Origin: CAYWWY01 sp964462525
GTDB lineage: Bacteria; Thermotogota; Thermotogae; MWEM01
Length of the DNA stretch: 64,000 bases
Assembly (NCBI GenBank): GCA_964462525.1
Contig: CAYWWY010000007.1
Coordinates: forward strand, 1-64,000
Reading direction: 5' to 3'
Numbering within the stretch: position 1 is the first letter of the stretch; each line of letters opens with the position of its first letter. Below the pieces are notes generated by a model. It searched no databases, was not told the origin of the DNA, and saw only the letters and a program-made list of their open reading frames with translations. Below, piece after piece: positions 1-9,214 of the stretch. A program made the position numbers and the translations under genes.

Positions 1-1
1 A

Positions 2-3000
2 CTCGAGAATATCAACCCAAACATCCCGCCGGATGCCATCGGTGAGGCTATCCGGAAAATCACCCGCACCAAGTCGCCCAACCTGATCGAGAACAACCGG
101 CGTTTTCATCGCATGCTTACCGATGGTGTGGATGTTTCCTATATGAAAGATGGCAGAGAGGTCCACGACAAAGTCTGGCTGCTCGATCTCGATGACCTGG
201 AAAACAACGATTGGCTCGCCGTCAATCAGTTCGCGGTCATTGAGGACCGCAGAAACCGTCGACCCGACATCGTGGTTTTCGTCAATGGCCTACCCCTGGG
301 CGTGATTGAGCTCAAAAATCCGGCGGATGAAAAGGCCTCCATTCGCCAAGCCTTCAACCAGCTTCAGACGTACAAAAGTGATATCCCCGGCCTCTTTATT
401 TATAACGAACTGCTTGTCATTTCCGACGGTCTGGAGGCCCGGAGCGGGACGCTCACCAGCGGCTGGGACCGGTTTATGCCGTGGCGCACGATTGACGGCA
501 AGGAAGTCGCCCCACGAGGTTCCGTGGAACTCGAAGTGCTGCTCAAGGGTGTCTTCGACAAGCGGCGTTTTCTCGACCTTGTTTTGAATTTCATCGTGTT
601 CGACGATGACGGAGCCGCGATTACCAAGAAAGCGGCGGCTTATCATCAGTTCCATGCCGTGAACAAAGCGGTTGAATGTACCTTGTCGGCATGCGGCATC
701 GAGGCCGACCCCGGCATGCTGTATGCCCGCTTCCCGGAGTATGACGAGCACAATCCTTATGAGGTGCGCGAGTCCCAGGCCGCTTATGGCTCCGGAACCG
801 ATCACTTCGGAGGTCGTCGTATCGGGGTGATCTGGCATACCCAGGGAAGTGGCAAGAGTCTTTTGATGGCGTTTTTCGCCGGTAAGATCATCCGTCATCC
901 GGCCATGGAAAATCCAACTTTGTTGATGATCACCGACCGGAACGATCTGGACGATCAGCTCTTCGGCACATTTTCATCTTGCTGTGATCTTCTGCGCCAA
1001 ACACCTGTTCAGGCGGAAAACCGGGAACACTTGAAAGATCTGCTTCAGGTTCCTTCAGGCGGGGTGGTTTTCACGACGATTCAGAAATTTCTGCCCAGCG
1101 AGAAGGGCCGGCAATACCCCGAACTGTCCACCCGTCGGAACATCGTGGTCATTGCCGATGAGGCGCACCGTAGTCAGTATGACTTCATCGACGGATTTGC
1201 GCGCCACATGCACGATGCTCTGCCGAATGCTTCCTTCATTGGGTTTACAGGTACGCCCATCGAACGTGACGACCGCAGCACACCGGCGGTCTTCGGCGAC
1301 TACATCGATAAATACGACATTCTGCGGGCGGTCGAAGACGGCGCTACTGTTCCTATTTATTACGAAGGCAGACTGGCAAAGATCGATTTACGGGAAGAGG
1401 AAAAGCCGAAAATCGACCCGGAGTTTGAAGAGATCACCGAGGGGGAGGAAGAGTCCTGCAGGCAGAGGCTGCGCACCAAGTGGGCCGCTCTTGAAGCGAT
1501 GGTTGGTACGGAAAAGCGGATTGCACTCGTTACGGAAGACCTGGTTCACCATTTTGAAGACCGCCTGCAAGTATTGGACGGCAAGGCCATGATGGTCTGT
1601 ATGAGCCGTCGAATCTGTGTGGACATGTACAACGCCATCGTGGAGCTACGGCCTGATTGGCATAGCGACGAAGACGACAAGGGCGTGGTGAAGATCGTCA
1701 TGTCCGGTTCCGCATCGGATCGCGCTGAATGGCAGCCTCATATTCGCAGTAAGCCGCGACGTGAGGCCCTGGCCAAGAGGTTCAAAGACCCGACCGATCC
1801 CATGAAGGTGGTGATCGTCCGGGATATGTGGTTGACGGGATTCGACTGCCCGTCGCTGCATACGATGTACGTCGACAAACCGATGCGGGGACACGGCCTG
1901 ATGCAGGCGATAGCCCGCGTTAACCGGGTGTTCAAAGATAAACCGGGCGGACTGGTCGTTGACTACCTCGGCCTTGCGGACCAGTTGAAACGAGCCCTTG
2001 CGGACTACACCGATGCGGGTGGTCGCGGCAAGGCGACAATCAACCAGGAAGAAGCCGCCCAGGTGATGCTGGAGAAATTCGAAGTCGTCGTCTCTATGTT
2101 CCACGGTTTCGATTACGCCTCTCTTCTCAAAGCAGAACCCGCAAGGCGTATCGCAGGCATCGCGGCCGCCCTGGAACATATCCTTCAATTGGAGGACGGC
2201 AAGAAGCGCTATCTGGCAGAAGTGACTGCTCTGTCCAAGGCTTTTGCTCTCGCTGTTCCGCATGAGGCAGCTCTTAAAATCCGTGATGAAGTGGGATTCT
2301 TCCAAGAGGTCCGCGCCGGGCTGGCCAAAGCAACGGTTGAAGGCGAAGGCAAGAGCCCCGAAGAGATGGATACCGCGATTCGCCAGCTGGTATCGCGGGC
2401 CGTGGCCTCAGAAGAGGTCGTCGACATTTTCACTGCAGCAGGCCTGAAGAAACCCGACATCTCGATTCTCTCGGACGACTTCCTCCTAGAAGTACGGCAG
2501 CTTCCTCACCGGAACCTGGCGGTGGAATTACTGAGAAAACTCCTGAACGATGAGATCAAGACGACTTCCCGCAAGAATGTCGTTCAGGCACGATCCTTCG
2601 CGCAGATGCTTGAAAAGGCCATACGGAAATACCAGAACCGTGCCATCGAGGCGGCGCAGGTGATCGAGGAACTCATCAAATTGGCCAAGGAAATGCGCGA
2701 GGCTCAGCAGCGTGGCGAAAACCTTGGCATGACCGATGATGAAATCGCCTTCTACGATGCGCTTGAGGTTAACGACAGTGCAGTGAATGTTCTGGGGGAT
2801 GAAACGCTGAAGACAATTGCGCACGAACTGGTTGAAGCGGTCAGGCGGAACGTAAGCATAGACTGGACAGTTCGTGAAAATGCCCGCGCTCAGATACGGG
2901 TGATTGTGAAACGGATTCTGCGCAAACACGGCTATCCACCCGACAAACAGGAAAAAGCAACACAAACCGTTTTGGAGCAGGCGGAAGTTCTCTGTAGAGA

Positions 3001-3016
3001 GTGGTCGACGGTATGA
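2..3016 (+). CDS. hsdR: Type I restriction endonuclease subunit R (HsdR), 5' end outside window
   Basis: The frame is open to the left edge, so the true start lies upstream; about 1004 residues are present and only a short N-terminal piece is missing compared with typical HsdR subunits. The nuclease domain shows a PD-(D/E)xK pattern (PDIVV at about 263, IELKNP at about 305). The motor domain follows: Walker A TQGSGKS at about 839-859, DEAH at about 1155, and FTGTP at about 1246. HsdR cuts DNA after ATP-driven translocation when complexed with HsdM and HsdS, which must lie upstream because they are not in the window. Base composition is clearly more GC-rich than the other genes here, suggesting transfer. 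Its stop overlaps a following ATG (ATGA). Confidence 0.95.
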   Translation, partial: LENINPNIPPDAIGEAIRKITRTKSPNLIENNRRFHRMLTDGVDVSYMKDGREVHDKVWLLDLDDLENNDWLAVNQFAVIEDRRNRRPDIVVFVNGLPLGVIELKNPADEKASIRQAFNQLQTYKSDIPGLFIYNELLVISDGLEARSGTLTSGWDRFMPWRTIDGKEVAPRGSVELEVLLKGVFDKRRFLDLVLNFIVFDDDGAAITKKAAAYHQFHAVNKAVECTLSACGIEADPGMLYARFPEYDEHNPYEVRESQAAYGSGTDHFGGRRIGVIWHTQGSGKSLLMAFFAGKIIRHPAMENPTLLMITDRNDLDDQLFGTFSSCCDLLRQTPVQAENREHLKDLLQVPSGGVVFTTIQKFLPSEKGRQYPELSTRRNIVVIADEAHRSQYDFIDGFARHMHDALPNASFIGFTGTPIERDDRSTPAVFGDYIDKYDILRAVEDGATVPIYYEGRLAKIDLREEEKPKIDPEFEEITEGEEESCRQRLRTKWAALEAMVGTEKRIALVTEDLVHHFEDRLQVLDGKAMMVCMSRRICVDMYNAIVELRPDWHSDEDDKGVVKIVMSGSASDRAEWQPHIRSKPRREALAKRFKDPTDPMKVVIVRDMWLTGFDCPSLHTMYVDKPMRGHGLMQAIARVNRVFKDKPGGLVVDYLGLADQLKRALADYTDAGGRGKATINQEEAAQVMLEKFEVVVSMFHGFDYASLLKAEPARRIAGIAAALEHILQLEDGKKRYLAEVTALSKAFALAVPHEAALKIRDEVGFFQEVRAGLAKATVEGEGKSPEEMDTAIRQLVSRAVASEEVVDIFTAAGLKKPDISILSDDFLLEVRQLPHRNLAVELLRKLLNDEIKTTSRKNVVQARSFAQMLEKAIRKYQNRAIEAAQVIEELIKLAKEMREAQQRGENLGMTDDEIAFYDALEVNDSAVNVLGDETLKTIAHELVEAVRRNVSIDWTVRENARAQIRVIVKRILRKHGYPPDKQEKATQTVLEQAEVLCREWSTV

Positions 3017-3072
3017 AAAAGATCGCCCAACAAATCGCTGCACTGGGTTTTTACTCCGCTGCGCTCCTTTGA
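3013..3072 (+). pseudogene. Truncated 19-codon ORF overlapping the hsdR stop
   Basis: ATG at 3013 overlaps the hsdR TGA (ATGA arrangement), the usual sign of a co-translated downstream operon gene. The frame reads MKKIAQQIAALGFYSAALL and then stops. Composition changes to AT-rich just after, next to transposase remains. It is probably the surviving start of a restriction-operon gene cut by a rearrangement, but a chance short ORF cannot be excluded. Confidence 0.35.
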
Positions 3073-3233
3073 TAGACGATTATAATTGTTTATCCTATTG
3101 CTGCAGTTTCAAACTAGTATAAATAACGTGTGTGGAAGTAACAACGAAACCACTATAAGCTGCAAGCCTTTAGAATAGGGGCACTCAGGAGAACGGAAAC
3201 TACGAACATCAACAGGAGCACCTCTAGCAAACA

Positions 3234-3760
3234 TTACAGACAAATGTGATACAGCAATACGAAGTACACTGAATGTGTTCCATATCTCAATCTTTTTTGG
3301 TGTGCTTGGAGGATCTCCATCCGGTCATTGAAAATCTGACAAATAATGGCAATCACAATCAAATAGTGCGTTGGGCCCGCTTCTGAGCGGATTTGACACC
3401 GGGCTAAGAGATTCTGCTTTACGAACTTGAAAAAAGTCTCCATTAACCTTCTGAGTGAATCGTATTGGATGATCATTTCGCTGGAGAGCGCTGTATCGTA
3501 GCATAGCAGAATCGCTCTTGATTGGTCTTCAAGTTCTGTGACCATTACTTTGACCGGTATGCGGATGGACTGAACATTTGCCAGATACGAGCCGTTTTTG
3601 ATTTTCTTCCCATTGACAATCAAAGACCGGTTCGTTCTAGCAAAGGTCGAGTTGGTGTTCCAACTGTCGGTAATCACCAAGGACTCTCGAACATCATTGT
3701 CTTTGAGCCAGGATACGGGCATATCGATCTTTGACTCATAGGACCCCGATGAATCTTTGG
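3234..3760 (-). pseudogene. Degenerate DDE-type transposase, C-terminal fragment
   Basis: On the minus strand an open frame of about 170 codons has the look of the C-terminal part of an IS4-like DDE transposase: SSGSYESKID, a DSWNTNS block (family pattern DSWF), and later LMETFFKFVKQNLL, resembling the catalytic-glutamate W-IE-FFKD-K region. An in-frame stop lies just before the SKDSSGSY segment, so the N-terminal part is missing or frameshifted. The nearest ATG (3722) falls inside the conserved region. No terminal inverted repeats were identified. It is an inactive insertion-sequence relic next to the restriction gene. Confidence 0.6.
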
Positions 3761-3980
3761 AAGACCTTCAAAACAGCATATCCAGGGGTTGGAAGAGGGT
3801 GTTGAATGGGAAACCCATAGTTTTCTTCCGATAAAACCACACTGATGGTTGTGTGGGGTTTCGATCGTATCGAAAATCATTCCAAAATACCCCTTGACAG
3901 TTTCCTTGTCTCGTGGCACAGTATTTATGTCGGTACTCCTTTCTAATGGATTGGGATTTTCATTCAAAAAAACATCCAAT

Positions 3981-4628
3981 CCAGAGTACCGATTTTCTTA
4001 GATGTCTTATGAGGACTTCTTTTCAAAGATCTTTTTTCAAAGACACTTGAGCATTTTCATTCTATAACCCTTATTTGTAGCCAAGTAAAAAAGCTTCCCA
4101 ACCATTGCGCTTACTGAAATCTCATTTGGAGTGACGTCTGACCCTACTGGCAACGAAAGCTCTTATGATTCCATTATTTGCCCGCTTTTATGGTTGTCGA
4201 AATGTCCATGCACGTTATGAGGATTATAAGTATTCGGATAAACCCGCTAGGATATTCTTTTCGAGGGCATTAGCCTTGAAGAAAAGAAAGCATCCACTTT
4301 TTGGCTTATGGAAAGATCGGCGCTGGATTAGTATAAAAGGCTACCCAAACCCTATTCCTAATCCTTGCAATTTTCTGGAAGATAGCTCGACCACCAGAAC
4401 CAAAACAGGGATTCTCTCGGAAGAAAACTGCGAGCAGTAACCATCCCCCTGGAGCAGATGAGCAACCTGGGGCGTTTGTCGATGGATACGTTCGCCAACA
4501 TGATCCCCATCCCCATCACAGGACCGGAAGATGCCTTTATGAAAGCGAGACTGGAGGATTAATCGCAAGTAGTTAGGAAACCCGTGTGGGGCTCATTATG
4601 GTTGACCTCTTATGGTCAATCATCCCAG
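3981..4628. other. Intergenic stretch with gene debris, no intact gene
   Basis: No ORF here has both a ribosome binding site and a recognisable product. A 91-codon frame from 4165 has no convincing start signal. The 3' part holds the remnant listed at 4386-4562. The stretch appears to be decayed accessory DNA between the transposase relic and the GNAT gene. Confidence 0.5.
4386..4562 (+). pseudogene. Possible C-terminal remnant of an unidentified gene
   Basis: After an in-frame TAG, 58 codons run without a start codon at the beginning and end at TAA. The peptide (for example VTIPLEQMSNLGRLSMDTF, then PITGPEDAFMKARLED) has protein-like composition and higher GC than its surroundings. I do not recognise the family. 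The absence of an upstream start and the location in a decayed region suggest a truncated gene end. Confidence 0.3.
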
Positions 4629-5450
4629 TTATAGTTTTTTTACCATACTAAAAGAGCGATATCCCTTGGGATCATTCTCTTTGACAAATACGATCTTATA
4701 GCCCAATCTCGCGTAGAACTTCTCTGCTTGAAACTCAACTGTGCCCAAATTGATGCTATATACACCTAACGCTTTGGCTTTTTTTTCCATTTTCCAAACA
4801 AGCGTCTTTCCTATTCCGAATCCTCTATACTCTTCTTTGACAATCAACCAGTCTATGGTCATGGAGTCCTCAATCATACTCCCGTGAATTCCCCCTGCAA
4901 ATGTGTCGCCATCTAGCGCGACATACATAAATGTTTCTTCTTCTAACTCAATTTGATTTTCTTTGGTAAAAGTTTCTGATCGATTTGACATCATGTGTTT
5001 GTATTCATCGATTATTTCCTTAGATATGATTACTTTTGTATGAGAATCACTTTTTTTATCTAAATCAATGTACTTTAAATAAATATATTGAGGTATTTTT
5101 GATGTTCTTTCAGTTCTTCCCCCAATTGTAAAACCAATCGACACAAAATCATCTACTCTGGATCTTCTGCTTGTATATAGTTTTATGCCAACTGCTTTGG
5201 TTTTATAATAATGACAAATTTCGGAAATTACCGTATTCAAGACTTTAACATTCTCATAAAAAATATCACCGATACTTACCCAATCCCAAGAAAACTTGGC
5301 TTGTATCCATCCAACCAGTTTTTCGCCGTCAAACGCATAGAAGTATTCTGTGGATGATTCTCTTGGGCCAGTGTGTTTTTGATTGTACGCTCGTAACTCT
5401 TTGAGAAGGGAATCTTTGTATTTCAAATCCTTGTCTTCTATATATTCCAT
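4629..5450 (-). CDS. Double-domain GNAT acetyltransferase
   Basis: The protein has 273 residues. The C-terminal half is a clear GNAT fold: beta strand WLIVKEEYRGFGIGKTLV, with the acetyl-CoA pyrophosphate loop RGFGIG at about 209-214, and FYARLGYK near the end. The N-terminal half looks like a second, degenerate GNAT repeat without a good CoA loop. Substrate is unknown; such proteins acetylate small molecules or protein N-termini using acetyl-CoA. The gene is AT-rich relative to later genes and sits beside island debris, which may indicate acquisition. Confidence 0.85.
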   Translation of the reverse strand: MEYIEDKDLKYKDSLLKELRAYNQKHTGPRESSTEYFYAFDGEKLVGWIQAKFSWDWVSIGDIFYENVKVLNTVISEICHYYKTKAVGIKLYTSRRSRVDDFVSIGFTIGGRTERTSKIPQYIYLKYIDLDKKSDSHTKVIISKEIIDEYKHMMSNRSETFTKENQIELEEETFMYVALDGDTFAGGIHGSMIEDSMTIDWLIVKEEYRGFGIGKTLVWKMEKKAKALGVYSINLGTVEFQAEKFYARLGYKIVFVKENDPKGYRSFSMVKKL

Positions 5451-5472
5451 TTGACCCTCTTTCTTGGTGTCT

Positions 5473-5544
5473 TTAGCCCATAATCATAGGTGGTTTGTAC
5501 CCACCGTTGTAAAGACGATTCAGATTAGCCTCTTCAACAACCAT
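5473..5544 (-). CDS. Possible short peptide upstream of the GNAT gene
   Basis: The minus-strand frame ends at TAA (5473-5475), 23 bases before the GNAT start, and is open back to about 5610. It reads TNPIERYRERIEEMVVEEAN followed by LNRLYNGGYKPPMIMG, which looks protein-like. The only ATG (5544) gives 23 residues; the longer frame has no standard start codon. A TATAAT (5631-5636, minus) lies upstream. It could be a small protein with an unusual start or a gene remnant. Confidence 0.25.
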   Translation of the reverse strand: MVVEEANLNRLYNGGYKPPMIMG

Positions 5545-5761
5545 TTCCTCGATTCTTTCCCGGTACCGCTCAATGGGATTCGTTTTTTTTCCTTTCTGAA
5601 CCGCCTCCCTTTAGGAACTGTTTCCTCCCGATTATACCAAAAAAAATAAGTGCATGCGTAAAAGGACTTCAGGGACGTCTCGTATCGTCTTCAACGGTTG
5701 ACATAAAAAAGAACACATGGTATGATTCCAAGGTTCAAGCCTAAAGAAGCAAAGGAGAATC

Positions 5762-6955
5762 ATGATGATCACCATTCTGTTGTTGGTTTTGATTTATTTC
5801 GCCTTTATCAGTCTTGGATTGCCGGACGCTCTATTGGGAGTTGCATGGCCTGTGATCCGAGAACAATGGAATTTGCCTTTGGATTATGCCGGTTTGATAG
5901 CCATCCCGATATCCGTATTTACCATACTATCCAGTCTGTTCAGCGGACACGTGATTCGGTGGCTTGGAACGGGAAAGGTGGTCTTTATTAGTTGTTTGAT
6001 GACTGGCGCCGCTTTGATCGGGTTTTCCAACGCCGCTTCTCATTACTGGTTGATGGTGTTGGGTATTCCGTTGGGGATGGGTGCGGGATCGGTTGATACC
6101 GCATTGAACAATTACGTCGCTTTGCATTTCAAGGCCTATCATATGAACTGGCTGCACGCGTTTTGGGGGATCGGTGCGACCACAGGGCCGTTGATCATGT
6201 CTTTTTCTTTGTCCCAACAGGGTTCATGGAGGGGCGGATACGCCATTGTAGGGAGTATTCAGTTGTCATTGGCCCTTCTGTTTATTCTCTTTTATCCCCT
6301 ATGGTCCAAACATCGGTCCCAGCCGGGGTTTAACCACGCTGTCGAATCAGAGCGTACGGAGCATGCAACCAAGCTCCGGATGATCTCCATTTTAAAAATC
6401 AAAGGCATCTTGAACGCCATCCAGACATTTATGTTTTATGTCACAGCAGAGATGGCGGTGGGACTATGGGGCAGCACATTTTTGGTGGAAGTGAAAGGGA
6501 TTTCGCCCGAAACCGCTGCTTCCTGGATTGCCCTGTATTATGGAGGGATAACTGCAGGCAGGATTTTATCGGGTTTTGTCTCATTCAAACTTACCAATAC
6601 CCAGATGATCCGTCTTGGCATCGGAATATCTCTGACAAGCGTGTTCTTGTTGGCAATCCCGCTGCCCGAGGTTCTCATTCTGCCATTTCTTCTATTGACC
6701 GGACTGGGGTTTGCCCCAGTATTTCCAGCCATGGTCCATGAAACCCCCAAACGCTTCGGTTCGAGGATCTCTCAGACTGTGATCGGATACCAGATGGGAT
6801 TTGGATATCTGGGGAGCGCCATTATGGCCCCTCTGATCGGCGTGATCTTGAGAAACGTCGCTGTTGAACTTTTTCCCTTCCTGGTTTTGATCTGCATCAT
6901 CATTGTACTTTTTGCTACGGAACGATTGAACCGATTGGCCAGGGTACGCGTGTGA
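5762..6955 (+). CDS. Major facilitator superfamily transporter
   Basis: A 397-residue, almost wholly hydrophobic protein with about 12 membrane segments, including LGLPDALLGVAWPVIREQW near the N terminus and the loop RWLGTGKVV, which resembles the MFS signature between helices 2 and 3. The overall look is that of the YbjJ/FucP-like branch, often sugar or drug permeases, but the substrate cannot be read from sequence. The start is set by AAAGGAGAATC just upstream; the ATG at 5765 is an alternative. It is a single gene in the inner membrane. Confidence 0.88.
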   Translation: MMITILLLVLIYFAFISLGLPDALLGVAWPVIREQWNLPLDYAGLIAIPISVFTILSSLFSGHVIRWLGTGKVVFISCLMTGAALIGFSNAASHYWLMVLGIPLGMGAGSVDTALNNYVALHFKAYHMNWLHAFWGIGATTGPLIMSFSLSQQGSWRGGYAIVGSIQLSLALLFILFYPLWSKHRSQPGFNHAVESERTEHATKLRMISILKIKGILNAIQTFMFYVTAEMAVGLWGSTFLVEVKGISPETAASWIALYYGGITAGRILSGFVSFKLTNTQMIRLGIGISLTSVFLLAIPLPEVLILPFLLLTGLGFAPVFPAMVHETPKRFGSRISQTVIGYQMGFGYLGSAIMAPLIGVILRNVAVELFPFLVLICIIIVLFATERLNRLARVRV

Positions 6956-7087
6956 TGATCTCGATGCGCGCCGGATGCTGGCTTACATCAATTCCTCGAA
7001 TCCCTTCTCGTGGAGGGTGCCCATGGAAACCCGATATGGCATGACTCGTTCGTGTATGCGATCCTGAGACGGGGATCGGCGAAAATC

Positions 7088-8983
7088 CTAGGTGATCGGA
7101 TGCTCTGGATCCAAAATCCCCATCTCATCCACCCGCTCGGTTCTGTTTTTTCCTTTTGTTTTTGCTTGATAAAGCGCTTGATCCGCTACTTTAACAAGAT
7201 CCATCGGGTCCTGCCCCAGGCTGGGTTTGATTGTCGCGCACCCCAGGCTTAGCGAAACAGTCTCCGCAACGGATTGATTTGCTGGTTGAATTCCCAAACC
7301 CAATACCTTCAATCGAATCTTCTCCGATAAGGATATTGTTCCCTCGATTCCTGTCCCGGGCAAAAGCAGACCAAACTCGTCGCCTCCGTACCGAGTCACC
7401 AGGTCCGCAGGTCTACGCACGCAGGATTGGATGGCGGACGCCACCATTTTGAGTACACGATCTCCTGCAGGATGCCCGAACCGATCGTTGTATGTTTTGA
7501 AGAAGTCGATATCCACCATGATAAACGAGAGCTCGTTTCCTTCCCGGATCGCGCGCCGCCACTCCAGATCAAGCCACTCATCCAGTCTTCTTCTATTGGC
7601 AATCCCCGTAAGCGGATCCTGATACGACAGGCTTTGTAAACTCTGAGCGGTTCCCTCCAGTCTTGATTTTTCGGTGGAAAGCTCTTCAATTTTCACAAAC
7701 GACGTTGCATATCTTCGGGAAAGGACGATGGCTTGCAAATAGATAAACAGTAGAGAACCGATCGGAACTAGATATGCGGATGAAATGATCTGCTGATGAT
7801 AAAAGATATCGTTTATGATACACAAAGAGTATATGAGAAACGCTGCCAGGAACAGCTTGGCTCCTTCCCTGTTGCGATATGAAGCTATTGCAAGAACCAC
7901 CGCGATGTAAAGGGACATAAGCGCAATAATGACCTGCATGGGAAACACGAAGTCCGTAAAAAACACCGGGGGAGTGAGAAGAATCATGGCTGCGAAGAAC
8001 AAACCCGCAAAAATCAGTCCTCGGGAAACAAGCTTGTTCATCTCGCTTTCATAGAGCGATTTCACAAAAAGGGTGGAAAAAGTGATTGCGAGCGCCAAGG
8101 ATAGATAGGTGATCCGCACATGAGCGTGCCATGGAGTGAACGGAGCAAACAGGACCAAAGATTGTTCGTCCACGACAAGCGATCGAATGGCCATCGTGAT
8201 GCAGAATAGAGAGAAGAATAATGGGCTTTTTTCCTTTCGACGCAGGAGGAAAATCACGAAATGATAGAGAGATATCATAAACAGGCTTCCGAAAGAAAAG
8301 AGTTTGATGCCAATCCCTTTTTCTCTCATATCCCGGATTGCTTCTTCGGTTCCAAGATAAGGAACCATGGCCGGGCCACCTCGGGCATGTTCGAAGTTTG
8401 AAACATGGAACATCAGTTCCAGCGTTTCGGAAGAGGAATCGAATGATAGAACCAACGGGCGCCATGACGGGACTGTATCGGAATGGCCGATCCCGGGATT
8501 TCCTGTCGAAGCTGCTTCAGTCCCGTTTATAAAGACCCTGTACGCCGTTTCCCAGGCGGGTATGAGCAGACTCAATCGTTCAGGGACATTTGCTTTCATG
8601 CGTATAGTCAACCGATATGTGGCTATGCCAATACCTGGAAGTGTTTCGCCTTGATACACATATCCCTTCCATGTTGAGGGGACTTTGATGGGTTGAACCG
8701 CATCGGCCCATCGGGCCCCCGTTGCTTCTTCGGGCAGAACATGGCTACCATACACAAATTCCCATTCTCCGCCAAGAGTCAGAACACCGCGGCCGGATAT
8801 GTCTACACCCGTCAGATCCAATACGCCCCCTTCGGCATAGATCGGATCGATCAAAGCCCCCGATAAGAACCCTTGACATGAGATCGTTGTAAGGGTTAAT
8901 AAGAAGGCAAGCACCATAAGTGCCCCCTTCCAAACGAGCCGCCTTTCTCCCCCTAATTTCCTGTTGTGTCTTAGGTCTCCCAA
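7088..8983 (-). CDS. 7TM-type membrane diguanylate cyclase (GGDEF)
   Basis: About 631 residues. Order: N-terminal membrane segment, an extracytoplasmic jelly-roll domain (7TMR-DISM extracellular type, with GEWEFVYG and PSTWKGY), seven membrane helices, then a GGDEF domain with RYGGDEF and an RxxD inhibitory site (RPAD) five residues before it. It should make cyclic di-GMP in response to an external ligand, possibly a carbohydrate, and be inhibited by product. The frame extends to an ATG at 9046, but TTG at 8983 has AAAAAGGAG 7 bases upstream, and an extended -10 at 9053-9061 would start transcription at about 9046, so TTG is preferred. Confidence 0.88.
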   Translation of the reverse strand: MGDLRHNRKLGGERRLVWKGALMVLAFLLTLTTISCQGFLSGALIDPIYAEGGVLDLTGVDISGRGVLTLGGEWEFVYGSHVLPEEATGARWADAVQPIKVPSTWKGYVYQGETLPGIGIATYRLTIRMKANVPERLSLLIPAWETAYRVFINGTEAASTGNPGIGHSDTVPSWRPLVLSFDSSSETLELMFHVSNFEHARGGPAMVPYLGTEEAIRDMREKGIGIKLFSFGSLFMISLYHFVIFLLRRKEKSPLFFSLFCITMAIRSLVVDEQSLVLFAPFTPWHAHVRITYLSLALAITFSTLFVKSLYESEMNKLVSRGLIFAGLFFAAMILLTPPVFFTDFVFPMQVIIALMSLYIAVVLAIASYRNREGAKLFLAAFLIYSLCIINDIFYHQQIISSAYLVPIGSLLFIYLQAIVLSRRYATSFVKIEELSTEKSRLEGTAQSLQSLSYQDPLTGIANRRRLDEWLDLEWRRAIREGNELSFIMVDIDFFKTYNDRFGHPAGDRVLKMVASAIQSCVRRPADLVTRYGGDEFGLLLPGTGIEGTISLSEKIRLKVLGLGIQPANQSVAETVSLSLGCATIKPSLGQDPMDLVKVADQALYQAKTKGKNRTERVDEMGILDPEHPIT

Positions 8984-9052
8984 AATGTTGCTCCTTTTTG
9001 CGCTAGAATCGAAAGGAGGAAGCACAAGATCATGGTTTGGAGCCATTGAGGT

Positions 9053-9061
9053 ATTATATCA
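9053..9061 (-). promoter_or_regulatory. Extended -10 promoter of the GGDEF gene
   Basis: The minus strand reads TGATATAAT, a perfect extended -10. A TTGACA upstream is only 12 bases away and is not a proper -35. Predicted transcription start is near 9046, which argues against the ATG there as translation start. Confidence 0.6.
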
Positions 9062-9121
9062 CAGGAGATTTGTCAATTCTGAATGGATGGGCCCGTTTGT
9101 ATTCCCTACAGATGGTTCAGA

Positions 9122-9150
9122 TTGACAGGGATCGCGAAGAAGGGTATAAT
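9122..9150 (+). promoter_or_regulatory. Consensus sigma-A promoter of the WYL regulator gene
   Basis: TTGACA (9122-9127) and TATAAT (9145-9150) are both perfect and separated by exactly 17 bases. It lies 65 bases before the regulator start and diverges from the GGDEF promoter. Confidence 0.85.
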
Positions 9151-9214
9151 CTGTGAAGTGAGAAAAGGTCGGGGATCAGGATCGGTGCCGATATTTGAAA
9201 AAGAGGATTTGCCT

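Noticed and set aside
290..898. 202-codon minus-strand ORF inside hsdR
   Set aside because: It is antisense to a long gene with clear restriction-helicase motifs and has no recognisable product; such shadows are common in GC-rich coding DNA.
1646..2305. 219-codon minus-strand ORF inside hsdR
   Set aside because: Antisense shadow of the hsdR C-terminal part with no family match or ribosome site.
9062..9080. TTGACA as -35 for the GGDEF gene
   Set aside because: The spacer to the TATAAT is only 12 bases, too short for sigma-A; I use the extended -10 alone.
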